Positions 12,326-24,533 of a stretch of DNA of 64,000 bases are shown piece after piece. The DNA comes from Tetracladium setigerum. Its lineage: Eukaryota; Ascomycota; Leotiomycetes; Helotiales. The position numbers and the translations under genes are program-made. The stretch spans positions 2,976,001 to 3,040,000 of the forward strand of contig PZJY01000005.1 in NCBI GenBank assembly GCA_031472005.1, read 5' to 3'. The notes beneath the pieces are model-generated. The model saw only the letters and a list, made by a program, of their open reading frames with translations, had not been told where the DNA came from and made no database searches. Every line of letters begins with the position of its first letter. The stretch's first letter is position 1.

Positions 12326-14321
12326 ACTCAAGGGTTCTACGGCTGCTGCTGGGAGACGAGAGAGCGCTGAGAAGAGCGATGATGGTGAAGATTGGGGTTG
12401 AGTTGATTTTGGTTTCGGTTAAGTTTCTAGCTAGCTAGATTTATATACATATATGGTGATGGCTATCATCTTATAGGGCGTTTACGGATGGGATGGGTGG
12501 GTGAAAGGGACAGACGATGTTCCTGGAGTGGTATCTCCGAAGGCTGGCTGGCGTTACAAGGTTTACAGATAGAACTTCCTATCGCGAGAAAGATAGGTGC
12601 ACGAGAGATAGCTATGCCATCATTTAGCTAACATGATGCTGATATATTAATTAAGATACCTTCAATCTCATTCCTGTTATCATGCATAAAACAGTTTGGG
12701 GCTTGTCTATGTCGTTTAATAATTCCAAAGACAGACTTTGATTTCACTCTGGCATTCGATGGACGTCTCTTTGATCCTTTAGAATCTTTTTGGGGTTTTG
12801 AATCTTTTGAAATTCAATGCAAATATATCTAGTGCAAAACATAGCACACTTTACAATTGAATCCTTCTGCGCTGGCTTTCTGAAAGGATATAACATCTGT
12901 AGAAAGGTCAGATGGGACTTTCCGTTGACCTCGGCTATCTCTTAACACCCAATATCCCCCTGATTTCTCTGCAAAGCTGTACATTCCTCCTTCGACTGAG
13001 CTCCATCACCTTCTCCCTGAAGAACCGCTCGTCAATGATACCTAATAAAACATCTCCATCCAATTGTACTTTCGCACTGTATGTACCTCTACGAACTCGC
13101 ACCGGCCAGATGATGTTCATTCCTTTCTACCATGTTGTCATCTGTCGTCCATTTTAGCAACGACGGAACGAAACAAAGTTCAAGACACGCACGCAACTTT
13201 CTCCTCCCAGCCCGTGCATGAATATAGAACCAAGAAAGTTTGAATTTTGAGTATGGAGATGCCGTGTGAGCTCGGTTTTGATTCGGGGTTTCTACCCCAC
13301 GGCGGTTCGCAGACTCGGCAATCTGTAGTTCACACGAATAATCCACGGAACTAGGGATTCGCCTCTATAGTTATTATGGACGGCAGATATCAACGGGTTG
13401 GTGTTTTGACGATAAAATAGATTATTGGGAATGGTTGTTTTACCTATGGCTGTGAAGATCTGGATTGGGTATGCGTCCTCGTGCTGACTTTGCTGAGGTA
13501 ATTCCATACGGATCCTTCCAATCCTCTGGTGTCGTATCCGGATCCAATACTTGGGTTTCATGTCAGATAATAAAGTAGTACGTACCACTCTTTGCCAGAG
13601 TGGTCCGATTCACTTGCTTGAACTTGGAAGCAGAACATAAACAATGAACCTTGGAATTAACCGAGAATAACAATACCCGTCCAAACAGGTTGCGAGCAGT
13701 CCCTGTAGCAGATTTGAAGAAAAAAAAAGTTATGTGTACTCTTCCCATCTGAAGACTCAAGGTTCTAGAAGGTCATGCTGCTGATGATGGTTGGTTGCCT
13801 CGGACAAGCAAGTTGTCAAGTAATAAGCATCATCATTCACAACGCCCGGTACGGCGGTCGGCAAGTGCAAAACCCGGGTTTGGAGTGTAATTGGTGCTCA
13901 ATAACTAGACCCTGCGTCCTCCGTTGAAGTGAAGTGACTGAACAATTTGCTAGACTTATCCAACACCTTGATCAATCCTTCTCTTCAATTTATTTATTTC
14001 CTTTCTATCAAAATCCTTTGAAATCATAAGTTACTTCGTTGGCGCCGACTTCGCTTTTCTCGCTTGTGTCGAAGACCCCTCCCGTCGGCGGATCTTGCTG
14101 TGGCTTGGCAACACTTTATCGCATGTGTTGGGATCAAGAAAGTGCCATTTTGAAAGCTGACAATCACCTCCTTTTTGGTTTTTCCTATCCACCAGATTTC
14201 CACAAAGGCAACTCCGGCCTACCTACCTACTTTCCAGAGCATTTCCTGCTCAGTGGTTCTCCTTGTCGTCTCGACCCTACACACTCTCAACTTCGGCAGG
14301 CAAGGAAACACTTGCGCCATC
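12326..14321. other. Long intergenic region upstream of CPR
   Basis: About 2 kb with no convincing gene. Short open frames on both strands (12912-13157, 13089-13760, 14039-14335) lack domains and start context. The part nearest 14322 is pyrimidine-rich and is probably the promoter and 5' leader of the reductase gene. Confidence 0.5.
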
Positions 14322-16675
14322 ATGGGGCAACTTGACACTCTGGACATTCTTGTCCTGGCCGCCCTCCTCGTCGGTTCGATCGCATATTTCACAAAGGGGT
14401 CGTACTGGGAGTGGTAAAGGATCCATATGCAAGCACATATGCCGCTGCAAATGGCAGCAAACCAGGGAAGACCAGGAACATTGTCGAGCAGATGGAGAGT
14501 TCTGGCAAGAATTTCGTCGTCTTTTATGGATCGCAGACCGGCACGGCAGAGGATTATGCCTCCAGACTGGCAAAGGAGGGCAAGAGCAGATATGGCTTGG
14601 AGACGATGGTGGCCGATCTCGAGGAGTACGATTTTGACACTCTGGACACATTGCCTGAGGATAAGGTTGCGGTCTTCGTCCTGGCGACATATGGCGAGGG
14701 TGAGCCTACGGATAATGCTGTGGACTTTTATGAGTTTATCACTGGTGAAGATGCGGCGTTTTCCAACTCTGCGGATCCTCCTCTTGAGAATTTGAACTTT
14801 GTGGCATTTGGCTTAGGCAACAACACTTATGAACACTACAACACCATGGTCCGAAATGTTACCAAGGCACTGGAGAAACTTGGAGCTAAACGGATTGGCG
14901 AGGCTGGAGAAGGTGATGATGGTGCTGGTACCATGGAGGAAGATTTCTTGGCTTGGAAAGATCCAATGTGGACTGCTCTGGCTGAGAAGATGGGCTTGGA
15001 AGAACGCGAGGCCGTTTATGAACCAGTATTCGCCATCACCGACCGAACAGAATTGAACAAGGAAACCCCCACTGTCTATTTGGGAGAGCCAAATAAGACG
15101 CACTTGGAGGGAACTGCCAAAGGCCCTTTCAACTCTCACAACCCATACATCGCCCCAATCGTCGAATCCAAGGAAGTCTTCACGGTCAAGGACAGAAACT
15201 GCTTGCACATGGAGATCGATATCAGTGGATCCAATCTCTCATACCAAACCGGAGATCATCTTGCAGTGTGGCCTACAAATTCTGGAAAGGAGGTTGACCG
15301 ATTTCTCAAGGTTGCTGGTCTCCTCAGCAAACGAGACGATGTTGTATCTGTCAAGGCTTTAGATCCTACTGCCAAAGTTCCATTCCCAACTCCTACCACC
15401 TATGATGCGATTGTCAGATATCACATGGAAATCTGTGCCCCTGTCTCTCGTCAGTTCATCGCAACGTTGGCACCATTCGCGCCAACAGAAGCCGCAAAGG
15501 CGGAGATGACCAAGCTCGGAGGCGATAAGGACTACTTCCATCAAAAGATCTCCAACCGCTACTTCAATATCGCTCAAGCTCTTTCAGCCGTCTGTGGAAG
15601 TGAGCCGTGGTCGTCTATTCCTTTCTCTGCATTCATCGAGGGTATCACCAAGGTCCAACCTCGTTATTACTCCATCTCTTCTTCATCTCTTGTTCAGAAG
15701 AAGAAGATTTCCATCACCGCCGTTGTCGAGTCTATTGATATCCCTGGTCGAGAAGATGCGCTTAAGGGTGTAACCACCAATTACCTCCTCGCTCTCAAGC
15801 AAAAGCAGCACGGAGACCCCAACCCAGATCCCCACGGCCTAACCTACGAAATCAACGGTCCACGTAACAAGTACGACGGAGTCCACGTCCCAGTCCACGT
15901 CCGCCACTCCAACTTCAAGCTCCCCTCCGACCCCTCCAAACCCGTCATCATGGTTGGCCCCGGTACCGGCGTCGCGCCCTTCCGCGCATTCGTACAAGAA
16001 CGAGCAGCTCAAGCCCAAGCTGGTGAAACCGTCGGCCGCACCATCCTCTTCTTCGGATGCCGCAAGGCCAGCGAAGATTTCCTCTACGCTGACGAGTGGA
16101 AGCAGTACGGTGAGGCGCTTGGCGACAAGTTCTCGCTCATCACAGCCTTCTCGCGCGATGGGCCAAAGAAGGTTTATGTGCAGCATCGGATACAAGAGCA
16201 TGCCAAGGAGGTCAACGAACTGTTGCAGAAGAAGGCCTACTTTTACGTTTGTGGTGATGCGGCTAATATGGCCAGAGAGGTCAATAGTCTGATAGGCAAG
16301 ATTATCGCTGAGCAGAGGGGCATTCCGGAGCAAAAGGCTGAGGATATCGTTAAGAGCATGAGAAGCGCGAATCAATATCAGGTACGATTGCCTAATCCTA
16401 AAAAATCTCCTTTCTTCTTCCTTTTTCCCCTCTATTCTTGTTTTATTGTTTTCTATCAGTTTTTTCCCCGCTTCCCGATGAACCGTATCTGTATGCAGAG
16501 CAACAGATTTGGTAGGAAGTAGACAAGGTCACTTGGCTAGGGTTGTAGTCTTGATCACATATTATTTTTTCCTCACTTGGGTGAAGCGAAAGGGGCGAGA
16601 GATCTATGAAGAAGCAAACAATTACTAATGCACACTTTTTTTCTTTCTCCGCTATAGGAAGATGTCTGGTCATAA
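14322..16675 (+). CDS. CPR1: NADPH-cytochrome P450 reductase
   Basis: ER-anchored diflavin reductase that passes electrons from NADPH through FAD and FMN to cytochrome P450s, needed for ergosterol synthesis and secondary metabolism. An N-terminal membrane anchor (about residues 8-24) is followed by the FMN domain with FYGSQTGTAEDYA, LATYGEGEPTDN and FGLGNNTYEHYN. Next come the FAD domain with RYYSISSS and the NADPH domain with GPGTGVAPFRAF and YVCGDA. After a 276-base intron (16382-16657), an 18-base last exon supplies the final EDVWS, including the conserved C-terminal Trp. The frame slips once right after the anchor, at 14408-14411 (YWE/VVKDPYA). One restored base gives 692 residues, normal for the family. 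Confidence 0.95.
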
Positions 16676-19600
16676 CGCACCAAACCCTACACAGCACAAC
16701 AACAAAACCAAAAAAGAACTAGAAATGCGATACAGTCCAAAAAAAAACCCATGCTATAATGTTTTTTTCCCCTACCCTCTTCCCATCACTAAAATAAAGT
16801 ACCAATCCACCCACACCTCACAACCTCCATTTACTGCCCCCCCTCTTTTGCTCAGCTTGCTTTGCAGAAGCACATCCCTGTTGTCACGTCCTTGGTGCCC
16901 AAGCTTTTGTTTCCTGTTCCTCCGAAACCGAACTCCTCTTCAATCGTCATGATGATCATGATTTGCAGGCTTCGCATGGACGAGTCGTATCGCGTCGCAA
17001 TTTTCTGATATCTGGCATGCATGCTTGTACGGCGTTGTCTATACCTCCCTCTTCGCCATCTTGGCGGAGGTCTTTTAGATTGATGGTTCAGGTGTTAGTT
17101 GAGAACTGGAGAGGTTGAGAAGCTTTGAGGGGTTGCATCTTGTGGGTGGTGTTGTGCTTGGGAATGAGAGGAGAGCTGAGCAAGTAAGCGTGGTTACTTT
17201 GTATACAGGATAGACAATTGGGCAGTTCGCAAGTTAGTTTTAGTAAATGACATGGACTTTTTGAATCAACAACAACAACAAAGAGAGAACACTTTGACTG
17301 CAACAATGTTACTGCAACCACACTCGTGGGCATGGATACACTGCAACCCTTCGTGAGTTTGCATTATTTGAGCGAATCAGTGGAAATTTCGAGCTGGTAA
17401 CCGCGTGAACTTTCAAGTCTGTTTGCAACTCTGCAAAGAATTACATTGTTGTCTCGGAAGCGCGCACCAACGGATGTGGCTATTTCCTGAAGGGAAGGGG
17501 TATGTTTTGATTGATGTTGGTGGCTGCGGGGCCCGTTCCGATGGCAGTCGCTCTAAGCAAACGAGGAAATCGGGCTGGGGTTGGTGGTTGTGGCTTTTTG
17601 CTGAAGGGTGTTCTGCTGCAGATGACTGACGGGAGAGGCTCGCTTAGTGATGTCAGGGCCTCTGGGTGATCCGTTCTTTGGACGGCTGTGGGGAACGACG
17701 TCGCAACATCAGTGGAGGAAGTCGATCACCTCCTGTATGAACCTAATCTGACTGCAGCGAAAAAAGGGTGTCAACCCTAAGACGACGACAGTGTGAAGAT
17801 GTTTGCGGGAGGTCTAGAAGAGTTGTCCTGGGACGTCGGTTTTTGGGATTTCTTCGGGGTTTTTTTCGGGAGAGGTCAATGTGTCGATGGCAACTCTTTC
17901 CCCTGCAAGATCTGAATCGCTGGACCGAAGCTCATTTGGCGGAAGATGATTGCTTTTTCCACACAAGACCCTCGCTAGGATATGTACGGATATCCTTCTG
18001 TGGCCTGTGGGAAACGCCATCTTAGTAGCTATTGGCTTGGATGCTGAAGAGTTGTTTCCGGCGAGTAAAGCGCTATTGCGGACCAGACCTGTAAGCAGAC
18101 TGGAAACTCTCGAGAGTATCTGCTGCCTTCGCCCAGTCCGACAACTCTTCCTCTACACCGCTTTTGCGATTGTAGGTGTGTTGCTGGCATGGTTGCATTG
18201 GGTTGTAGTCCATCTGAGGGTTGGGCAGATGTAGAGGTTTTAAGATATCGAGTCGCCTGGCTAGACACGTCTATGCTCGGGGATCGATTGGAAGCTCTCT
18301 AGAAGAATTGTCCATAGAAAGGCCGGCCTGGGTTGGGCAGATTGATGTGAGTCTGTTTGCAATAAGTTAGCCTCTGTCAGATGTCACTTCTCATTTAGAC
18401 ATACAACGGTATCGTACCTCATTGGCGTTCCTTCTATCATCTCCCATTCTCGAAGACAGGTGCACATTTGCTTTTCTGCCTCGCTGTTCGCGCTTGTTTT
18501 GCGGTCTTCTGCAGTGGCAGGGTTCCTTTCGAGGAGGGGTCGGGAGGGTGTCTGTTTGACATCTGGGCTTCCGGGAGATCTCTTTGGTTGCTGAATTACT
18601 TGCTTGTTCTGGGGACAATTGCTTGCAGAACCATGGAGGCGTTATGTGGACGTAGATCTCGAGATCTGGGAAGCACAAGCAACGGCCGGCTCGTGGTCCC
18701 CAAGATCCTGATGCAGATCGATGCAGAAGATATCTTTTCTTTAAAAGAAAGTTGCCTGCCCCCCCCCCCCCCGAGAAGTCTGGATGTCGAAAGCCTTCCT
18801 CTCTCCGAGTATCAATATCTTCTTCCCTCTGCCATTGCCAATTCTTTCTTGCCCATAAGCATTATTTTGTGTTGACGTCGAGTCTCTTTATCAAGGTGTG
18901 TAAGATTAGGAAAGAAGATTGGCATCGATTATTCCTTCAACTATTTTTCTAGCTGGGGTCGCGGTCGTTGTTGATTTTGGTTTCCTTCGATATTGATTTG
19001 CAAGGTGGTGATTGCCGTTTCGTGGGTTATTGTTGTGAAGGAGGTTGAGGTTCTTCCTCCCCGAATATATTATTGGCGTCGACGACGGCCGTTCCTGCTG
19101 GCAACCATTCACCTTTCACCTCAGCCTTCGAGAAAAAAATCCATCTCACGCCCTCTCTCTTCCTCTCTTCTCTCTCTCCCTTCTATTTTACCAACAACAA
19201 CAACCCCCAATCCATTCCCAACTTCAATCTCTACGACTACTCCTGTCTGGCTTGATAGCACTCTCTATCTTCTAGAATTCCCTTCGCTACTCGATCATTC
19301 TCTCGCACATCGTTTTCCCAGCTTTTGAAGGCGATCGATCTCGTTGTCTGCACTTCTTGGACCCCCGACGACATTGTCAATTGCTCCTTAGTAGCGTGTC
19401 TTGCAGGTTAGTGATTCCTTTGCTGCTCTGCCTCTCCATGCATCCGACTGACCTTTGTCACACAGTTCATAACTTCGCAGACTTTACAACTTCAAAGGTC
19501 TCAAAGATTACCCGTGTCAGAGACTGTGAGTATTGCACTGCAACATATCTTCCTGAAGCGCCTCTCTCTTTATCGTCCCCTTCTCCCCTTTCTGCTGTGC

Positions 19601-19813
19601 AGATCTCGAATCCCCTTCGTCATTATTGATATGGATATATTCCGAGATCGACAGCCCTCACCATCCGATATTCACCTTACCTGTATCAACCACTTCACCT
19701 TCCATTACATCTTCCACCTCAAAAATTTATGATACATCTTCTCTTGCACATCTGTCTCCAAACCATCTTCTACCTTCAAGCAATTTGACTGACATCAACA
19801 CCACTAGATCACC
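16676..19813. other. Long intergenic region upstream of the RBMS-like gene
   Basis: About 3.1 kb without a supportable gene. It holds a run of 14 C at 18759-18772. Long pyrimidine-rich stretches at about 19100-19800 look like the leader of the downstream RNA-binding protein gene, possibly with 5' UTR introns. Open frames such as 17405-17629 and 17950-18234 have no recognisable domain. Confidence 0.45.
18759..18772. repeat. Poly-C homopolymer, 14 bases
   Basis: Uninterrupted run of 14 C in non-coding DNA, in the upstream region of the RBMS-like gene. Confidence 0.95.
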
Positions 19814-21849
19814 ATGTCTTACCAACAGTCCTCCAACCCAGAAGCTCCCTTCCCTAACCGGTCGTCTATCATGTACCCTCAATCTCGCAACCGCGAATCT
19901 CAAGGCCAAGCTGCCCCGTTTCATCAAGCTACCGGTGCTATCCCTCAACACGATCCGGCCATGGCTTCGATCATGAATCAGTTCGCTGGTCTTCCCATGC
20001 CATCTGCTAGCATGAACAATCCTGCCGGCATGGCTGCTGCTCAGATGCCAATTGCTAGTCAGTACTTTGTTACCGCTGACGGTCAACTCTTGATGGCACC
20101 AGCCAGCATGTATCCCCAGCCGATGGCTCAAACCGGTCTGTCTTCAGACAACACTTACAACTCCTATCCCGCCGCAATGCCCTACTTCGCACCATCCGCC
20201 TATCCAGGTTACATGCCAGGTTACTCCGTCTTACCCTACACCCCAGGACGAGCCAGCGGCTACTACACCGATCGATCTGAGCAAGGTCACAAGGAGGTTC
20301 CAGCTCTCGAGAACCGCCGGGGCTCCTACTCTACCAATGAGTCTGCTCCTGGTACCCCATTCTATGGAGCTGTCTCTCAACAAGGCACTCAAATTGCTGC
20401 AGTTGATCGATCTCCTTTCGGATCTACGCCCTCTCCACAACAGCTTACCATCCAACATGCTGATCAACATCTTGCAAAGCCTATGCACTACAAGTCCATT
20501 CCTATCAACGTTGATCTTGATGGATTGCTTGCTCAACACCCTGCCATTCCCGGGCTGTTCCTGCTGTTTTCACTCCTCGTGAGAGTATGAGAACATTGGA
20601 TCAGAGTTTGTCAAATCCTATCCATGGCAACCGCAATGTTTACATTCGTGGTCTGCACCCCAACACCGATGATGAGACCTTGGCTGCCTATGCTGCTCGT
20701 TTCGGCAAGGTTGAGACCTCCAAGGCCATCATCGACACCGCCACTGGTGCTTGCAAGGGGTATTTTTTCATTCATCGAACCCTCTTGATATCACCTACTA
20801 ACCTGTTATAGTTTCGGTTTTGCGAAGTACTTCCAAATTCGGGATTCGGAGCTCTGCATTCGTGGTTTCTTCAAGTTGGGATATGAAGTTGGATTTGCTC
20901 GGGTAGCAGACCCTTCCCTGAAGCGGGAAAGCACTTCTAACAAGAAGCAGGAATCGTTTAATTCCAGACTCAAGGCCGAGGGTGACGAGGCGTCTACGAA
21001 TCTTTACGTTTCCAACCTGCCCAAAAACATGACTGAATCCGTAGGTCTTCATGCTCTAGTTTAGGTCTCAATTTGCTGATTTTGACACAGGAGCTCGGTG
21101 CAATCTTTATGGACTACACTGTTAATTCGAGCAGAATCCTCCGTGACAGCCAAAACAACAGCCGTGGTGTTGGCTTCGCTAGGTATGCTTTCCCTCGTTT
21201 TGTTTCTTTCCTCCCCTAACCTGTCCTAGATTTGAATCCCGCGAGGTCTGTGAGGAGATCATTAAGAAGTTTCATGGACAGCCCATTGGTGATGAGGGTC
21301 TTCTTCTTCAAGTCCGCTATGCAGACACTCCTGCTCAGAAGGATCTGAAGCGCATTACCACTGAACGCCGACAATTCCGCACTAATGAGTACAATGTTGG
21401 TGCTTATGGTGCTCCCGCTGAGCTCTTGGGCATGGCAACTCCTGGTCCATCCCCCCTCGGAGTTCGATCTTCTTCGAACAACTACAATATTCATGCGAAG
21501 GCAGGTGGCGTATGGAAGCGCGAACTTTCAAACAGGTTGGTAAATCGTCTCTGATCTTCCAATCTTTCTAACCTCCTCAGCTCTTCTACCACCATTCCTC
21601 TGTTCAAGGATTATGAGCGCCACCCCAAGGTTGCAATCACCCATCCTAGTCCCAAGGGAAAGGAGAAGTAAGTACACCACAAAACCTCCTCTTGAAGTTC
21701 ACTTCCTGACTCCATTGTTCAGTAACGGCCACACCACTCCAACCATCTCGGAGGATGGCTCCGTTGATGACGGCATTACTGTTCACTGTGACTCCCCAGT
21801 TGTTGCAAACGGTGGCACCTCAACCTCCCCAACCCCGCGCAAGTCTTGA
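19814..21849 (+). CDS. Two-RRM RNA-binding protein of the RBMS/MSSP type
   Basis: Predicted single-stranded nucleic acid / mRNA-binding protein. Six exons: 19814-20759, 20812-21040, 21091-21182, 21230-21535, 21581-21667 and 21723-21849, with introns of 45-55 bases. An N-terminal Gln/Pro/Tyr-rich disordered region of about 240 residues precedes RRM1 (NVYIRGL RNP2, KGFGFAKY RNP1) and RRM2 (NLYVSNL RNP2, SRGVGFARF RNP1). The segment SSRILRDS followed by RGVGFAR is typical of animal RBMS proteins and yeast Msa1/Nrd1-like relatives. The frame slips by one base at 20549-20554 (CCCGGG), between the disordered region and RRM1. Restoring one base gives 595 residues. The long upstream region suggests post-transcriptional or developmental regulation, but that is only inference. 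Confidence 0.85.
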
Positions 21850-23264
21850 TTAGTTCGTACTTTGCTATTACCTTGTCACCACTCTTTGTTGCTTTTAGTT
21901 TCTTTCTTTCGGTATTCACTTTCGGAGCCATAACGACCTCGACACTGGGGCTAGACAATACGCCACACTGTCATATGATTTCACGCCTTTACGACCCCCT
22001 TCGACCTTTACACCAGCATCAATAAGATATCCAACTGGGAAGCATAGCTAAACGACAACATTCTCTATGTTTCGCCTATCTGGTACTGAGCATCTTTTGA
22101 GTCTTGCTATTCTGCGAGTGGTACGTCGCGGGAGATCACCTAATGGTAATTTCGAGCAAGGTGGAAGCATTTGAAGTTCGGACATTCGTGGCATAAGAGC
22201 ATTATTTGTGTGTCATCATGGCCCATGGGAGCAAATACGAAAGTATTGATTGCTTTTCCTTTGTTGTGAAGTTAGATTTCCTTCTTTGGTAGGAGTTAAT
22301 GGGTGGGAAAACTTCTGTAGCATAGATGAACATGATCCACAAATTTTGTCTCCTTTTCGTATGATCTTGTGATAGTGAGTTTGTTTGCATCTCGATCTCA
22401 CATCTCTCTTCCTAATAGTAATTTTGGATTTGGCCTTGATAAACCCTCTCCTTGTCAGAATACTAAGCCTTTGACAACGTTCCCACATATTCTGGATGAA
22501 GTCTTCTTACCTTGGATCCTATCGCAAAGAGATTTCACGGTTTGGGTGAACTTGTTGAAATTAAATGTTCTTGTGCTCTGGCGGCTAGAAGTGGGAAAAT
22601 GGTGGCGTTTCTCAATGTCCAGGAAGAACTGAGTGGTATCATTTTACTTGACAGAACCGCAGATTGGACATATCCGAGGTACAATTATCTCCAAAAAGTG
22701 GAAGAGACAAGGCCCGATGAGTTTGTTGAATGGAGTGGGATTTTTTCATGGAAATATAATGTATTTACAAAAGGATGGAGGGATGGGTCATCGTTGACAC
22801 TGATGATTGCTTGGAAAAGCGTGTCCTGTAAATGCTAAGAAAATAAATGAAGTTTGAGAGAACTTGGCCAGGAGTTTTAAATAATATGATTTTCTCATTA
22901 GATCATAGCTGCATGACTACATCGACACAGACTCTTGTAGAAGCAATTAAAAATGTAAAGTAGTTTTCAATTTTTGTTTCCATTTGTGCAATATAATGGA
23001 ACTTGTCAGTAGAAATATGGCGTATCTGCAAAAGGATATATAGAAAATTTATCATTCAAACTAACAATTGGTGCATTATACGCGTACTATATATACAAAA
23101 GTAGATACCAATTTGAGAGAACTTGAGAAGGAGGTTTAAATAATATGTTTTCCTCACTTAAATGATAGTGACATGACCGTAACAACAAAGATTCGTAGAT
23201 AATCAAATAAAAGTAAAATAGTAGTTTTCATTTTTTGTTTCCCATCAGACCCAATATTATATAT
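21850..23264. other. Intergenic region with AT-rich duplicated DNA
   Basis: The 3' sides of two convergent genes (RBMS-like and RIO2). A frame at 22512-22838 is open but has no domain and overlaps a diverged repeat, so I do not call it a gene. From about 22840 the DNA is very AT-rich. Confidence 0.5.
22745..23264. repeat. Diverged tandem duplication, unit about 260 bases
   Basis: Two successive copies are recognisable by the same ordered landmarks. TTTACAAAAGGATGG near 22762 matches TCTGCAAAAGGATAT near 23024. TTGAGAGAACTTG occurs at 22854 and again at 23112, each followed by a TTTAAATAATATG block, a CATGAC block and a TAGTTTTCAATTTTTGTTTCC-like block. Offsets are 258-262 bases. The copies have diverged, with many A/T differences. 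Confidence 0.7.
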
Positions 23265-24533
23265 CTATGTCTTCTCGCTAATTTTCAGATCTGCTATTGG
23301 TATGGGTATGTCATTCCCCAAAGCGTCTTTCGTCGTTGGTCCATCGTACTCTTCCTCTTCCGGGAAGAAGACTTTTGTTTTCGCCTCGTGTTGACGCTGA
23401 GCATTGCTTTGCTTCTCTTCTTCTATTTCCTCTTCTTCCTCATCCTCCTCTCCGCTTTCCCCAGATTCCTCATCTCCCCTCAGTCCATTTGGGTCTCCGT
23501 CCCCATCAACACCTACTTCTTTCATGTAGGCCTCTAGCTCCTTTGCTTGCTTTCTTGAGAAACCTGACGCCTCTACGGCTACATCAAGTCTTTGCACGCC
23601 CCCGGTTCCAACCAATTTCTTCGCATCCTTAAAAAATGGCCCCTTCTCTGAACTCGTGTATCTAAACCTCCTCTGGAAAAAGCGTTTTATGCAGTTCACA
23701 TCCCGATCAAAGTAATACTCGGCATTTGCATGATCCACCGACACCATCTGCGGGAAATCAATCAAGATAGGCACCAAAGTGACCTTCTCAACCTGTTCTG
23801 TTCCTGCCGTCTTCTCATTCGAATCTTCCCTGAGGAGAATATTGAATTCGTTGAAATCTCCATGGATGAGACCATGTTGTGCGAGACGCAGTATCATGGC
23901 GATTAACTCGGCGTAGAGCGATGAAGGGTCCGGCACAGAGGAGATCTGTCGCATGGGAAAGGCGTCAATGAGGGACATGACGATTGTATGTCTGGATTGG
24001 GCAAGTGGCTCGGGTACAGGGAATCCAGCTTCGCGGAGAGCAGTCATGAAGGCGAATTCTTTCATGGCTGCTAGTCGTGACATGTACATCCATGACCCGC
24101 CTGGCCGCTTCCGGAGGTAATCACGATTGGCCTTGACGGTGCGGAAAGATATCCTTCCTAGTCTGTGAATCTTAAGGACGCGCTGAACACCCTCCTCATC
24201 TGCCACAACGAAAATATCACTTTCTTTGCCCACGCCGATTTGGTTGCCGACTGAGTATACATCTTTGCGTTTGCGGTATGTGTTGAGTGCGAGGTAATCC
24301 AAGCCTCCATAAGTAAGGCGGTAACCATCGTATGATGCGTTCTTGAGACGTGCAATGAGGTTTACTTTCGCGAGGGCGGAAATGGAACGATGTACGTTGG
24401 CTTTGAGACCGGAGAGTTGGGCGATGAGGGGTGTTGGGACGACTTCGTGGTTGCGAGAGCCGGTCTCGACAGCTGTGAGGGTACGCCAGTCCTCGGCCGT
24501 CAAGTAGCGCATATGTTTTGTGTCGAGTTTCAT
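23265..24533 (-). CDS. RIO2: Atypical serine kinase RIO2 (40S ribosome maturation)
   Basis: Cytoplasmic kinase/ATPase needed for late pre-40S maturation. A single exon gives 422 residues. An N-terminal winged-helix RIO2 domain (about residues 8-90) is followed by the RIO kinase fold. Visible motifs are the nucleotide loop IGVGKESDIFVV, the Lys of VLKIHRLGR, the catalytic HGDFNEFNIL and the metal-binding ILIDFPQM. The tail is acidic (Glu-rich), as usual for RIO2. The ATG at 24533 (MKLDTKHMRYL) starts the conserved N-terminus; the frame upstream of it is unconserved. Divergent from RPN1. No defect seen. Confidence 0.95.
   Translation of the reverse strand: MKLDTKHMRYLTAEDWRTLTAVETGSRNHEVVPTPLIAQLSGLKANVHRSISALAKVNLIARLKNASYDGYRLTYGGLDYLALNTYRKRKDVYSVGNQIGVGKESDIFVVADEEGVQRVLKIHRLGRISFRTVKANRDYLRKRPGGSWMYMSRLAAMKEFAFMTALREAGFPVPEPLAQSRHTIVMSLIDAFPMRQISSVPDPSSLYAELIAMILRLAQHGLIHGDFNEFNILLREDSNEKTAGTEQVEKVTLVPILIDFPQMVSVDHANAEYYFDRDVNCIKRFFQRRFRYTSSEKGPFFKDAKKLVGTGGVQRLDVAVEASGFSRKQAKELEAYMKEVGVDGDGDPNGLRGDEESGESGEEDEEEEEIEEEKQSNAQRQHEAKTKVFFPEEEEYDGPTTKDALGNDIPIPIADLKISEKT

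Noticed and set aside
17405..18234. Open frames upstream of the RBMS-like gene, one with a hydrophobic end
   Set aside because: No family resemblance, overlapping frames on both strands, no splice-supported extension.
22512..22838. Open frame of 108 codons
   Set aside because: No recognisable domain, and its end overlaps the diverged tandem repeat.
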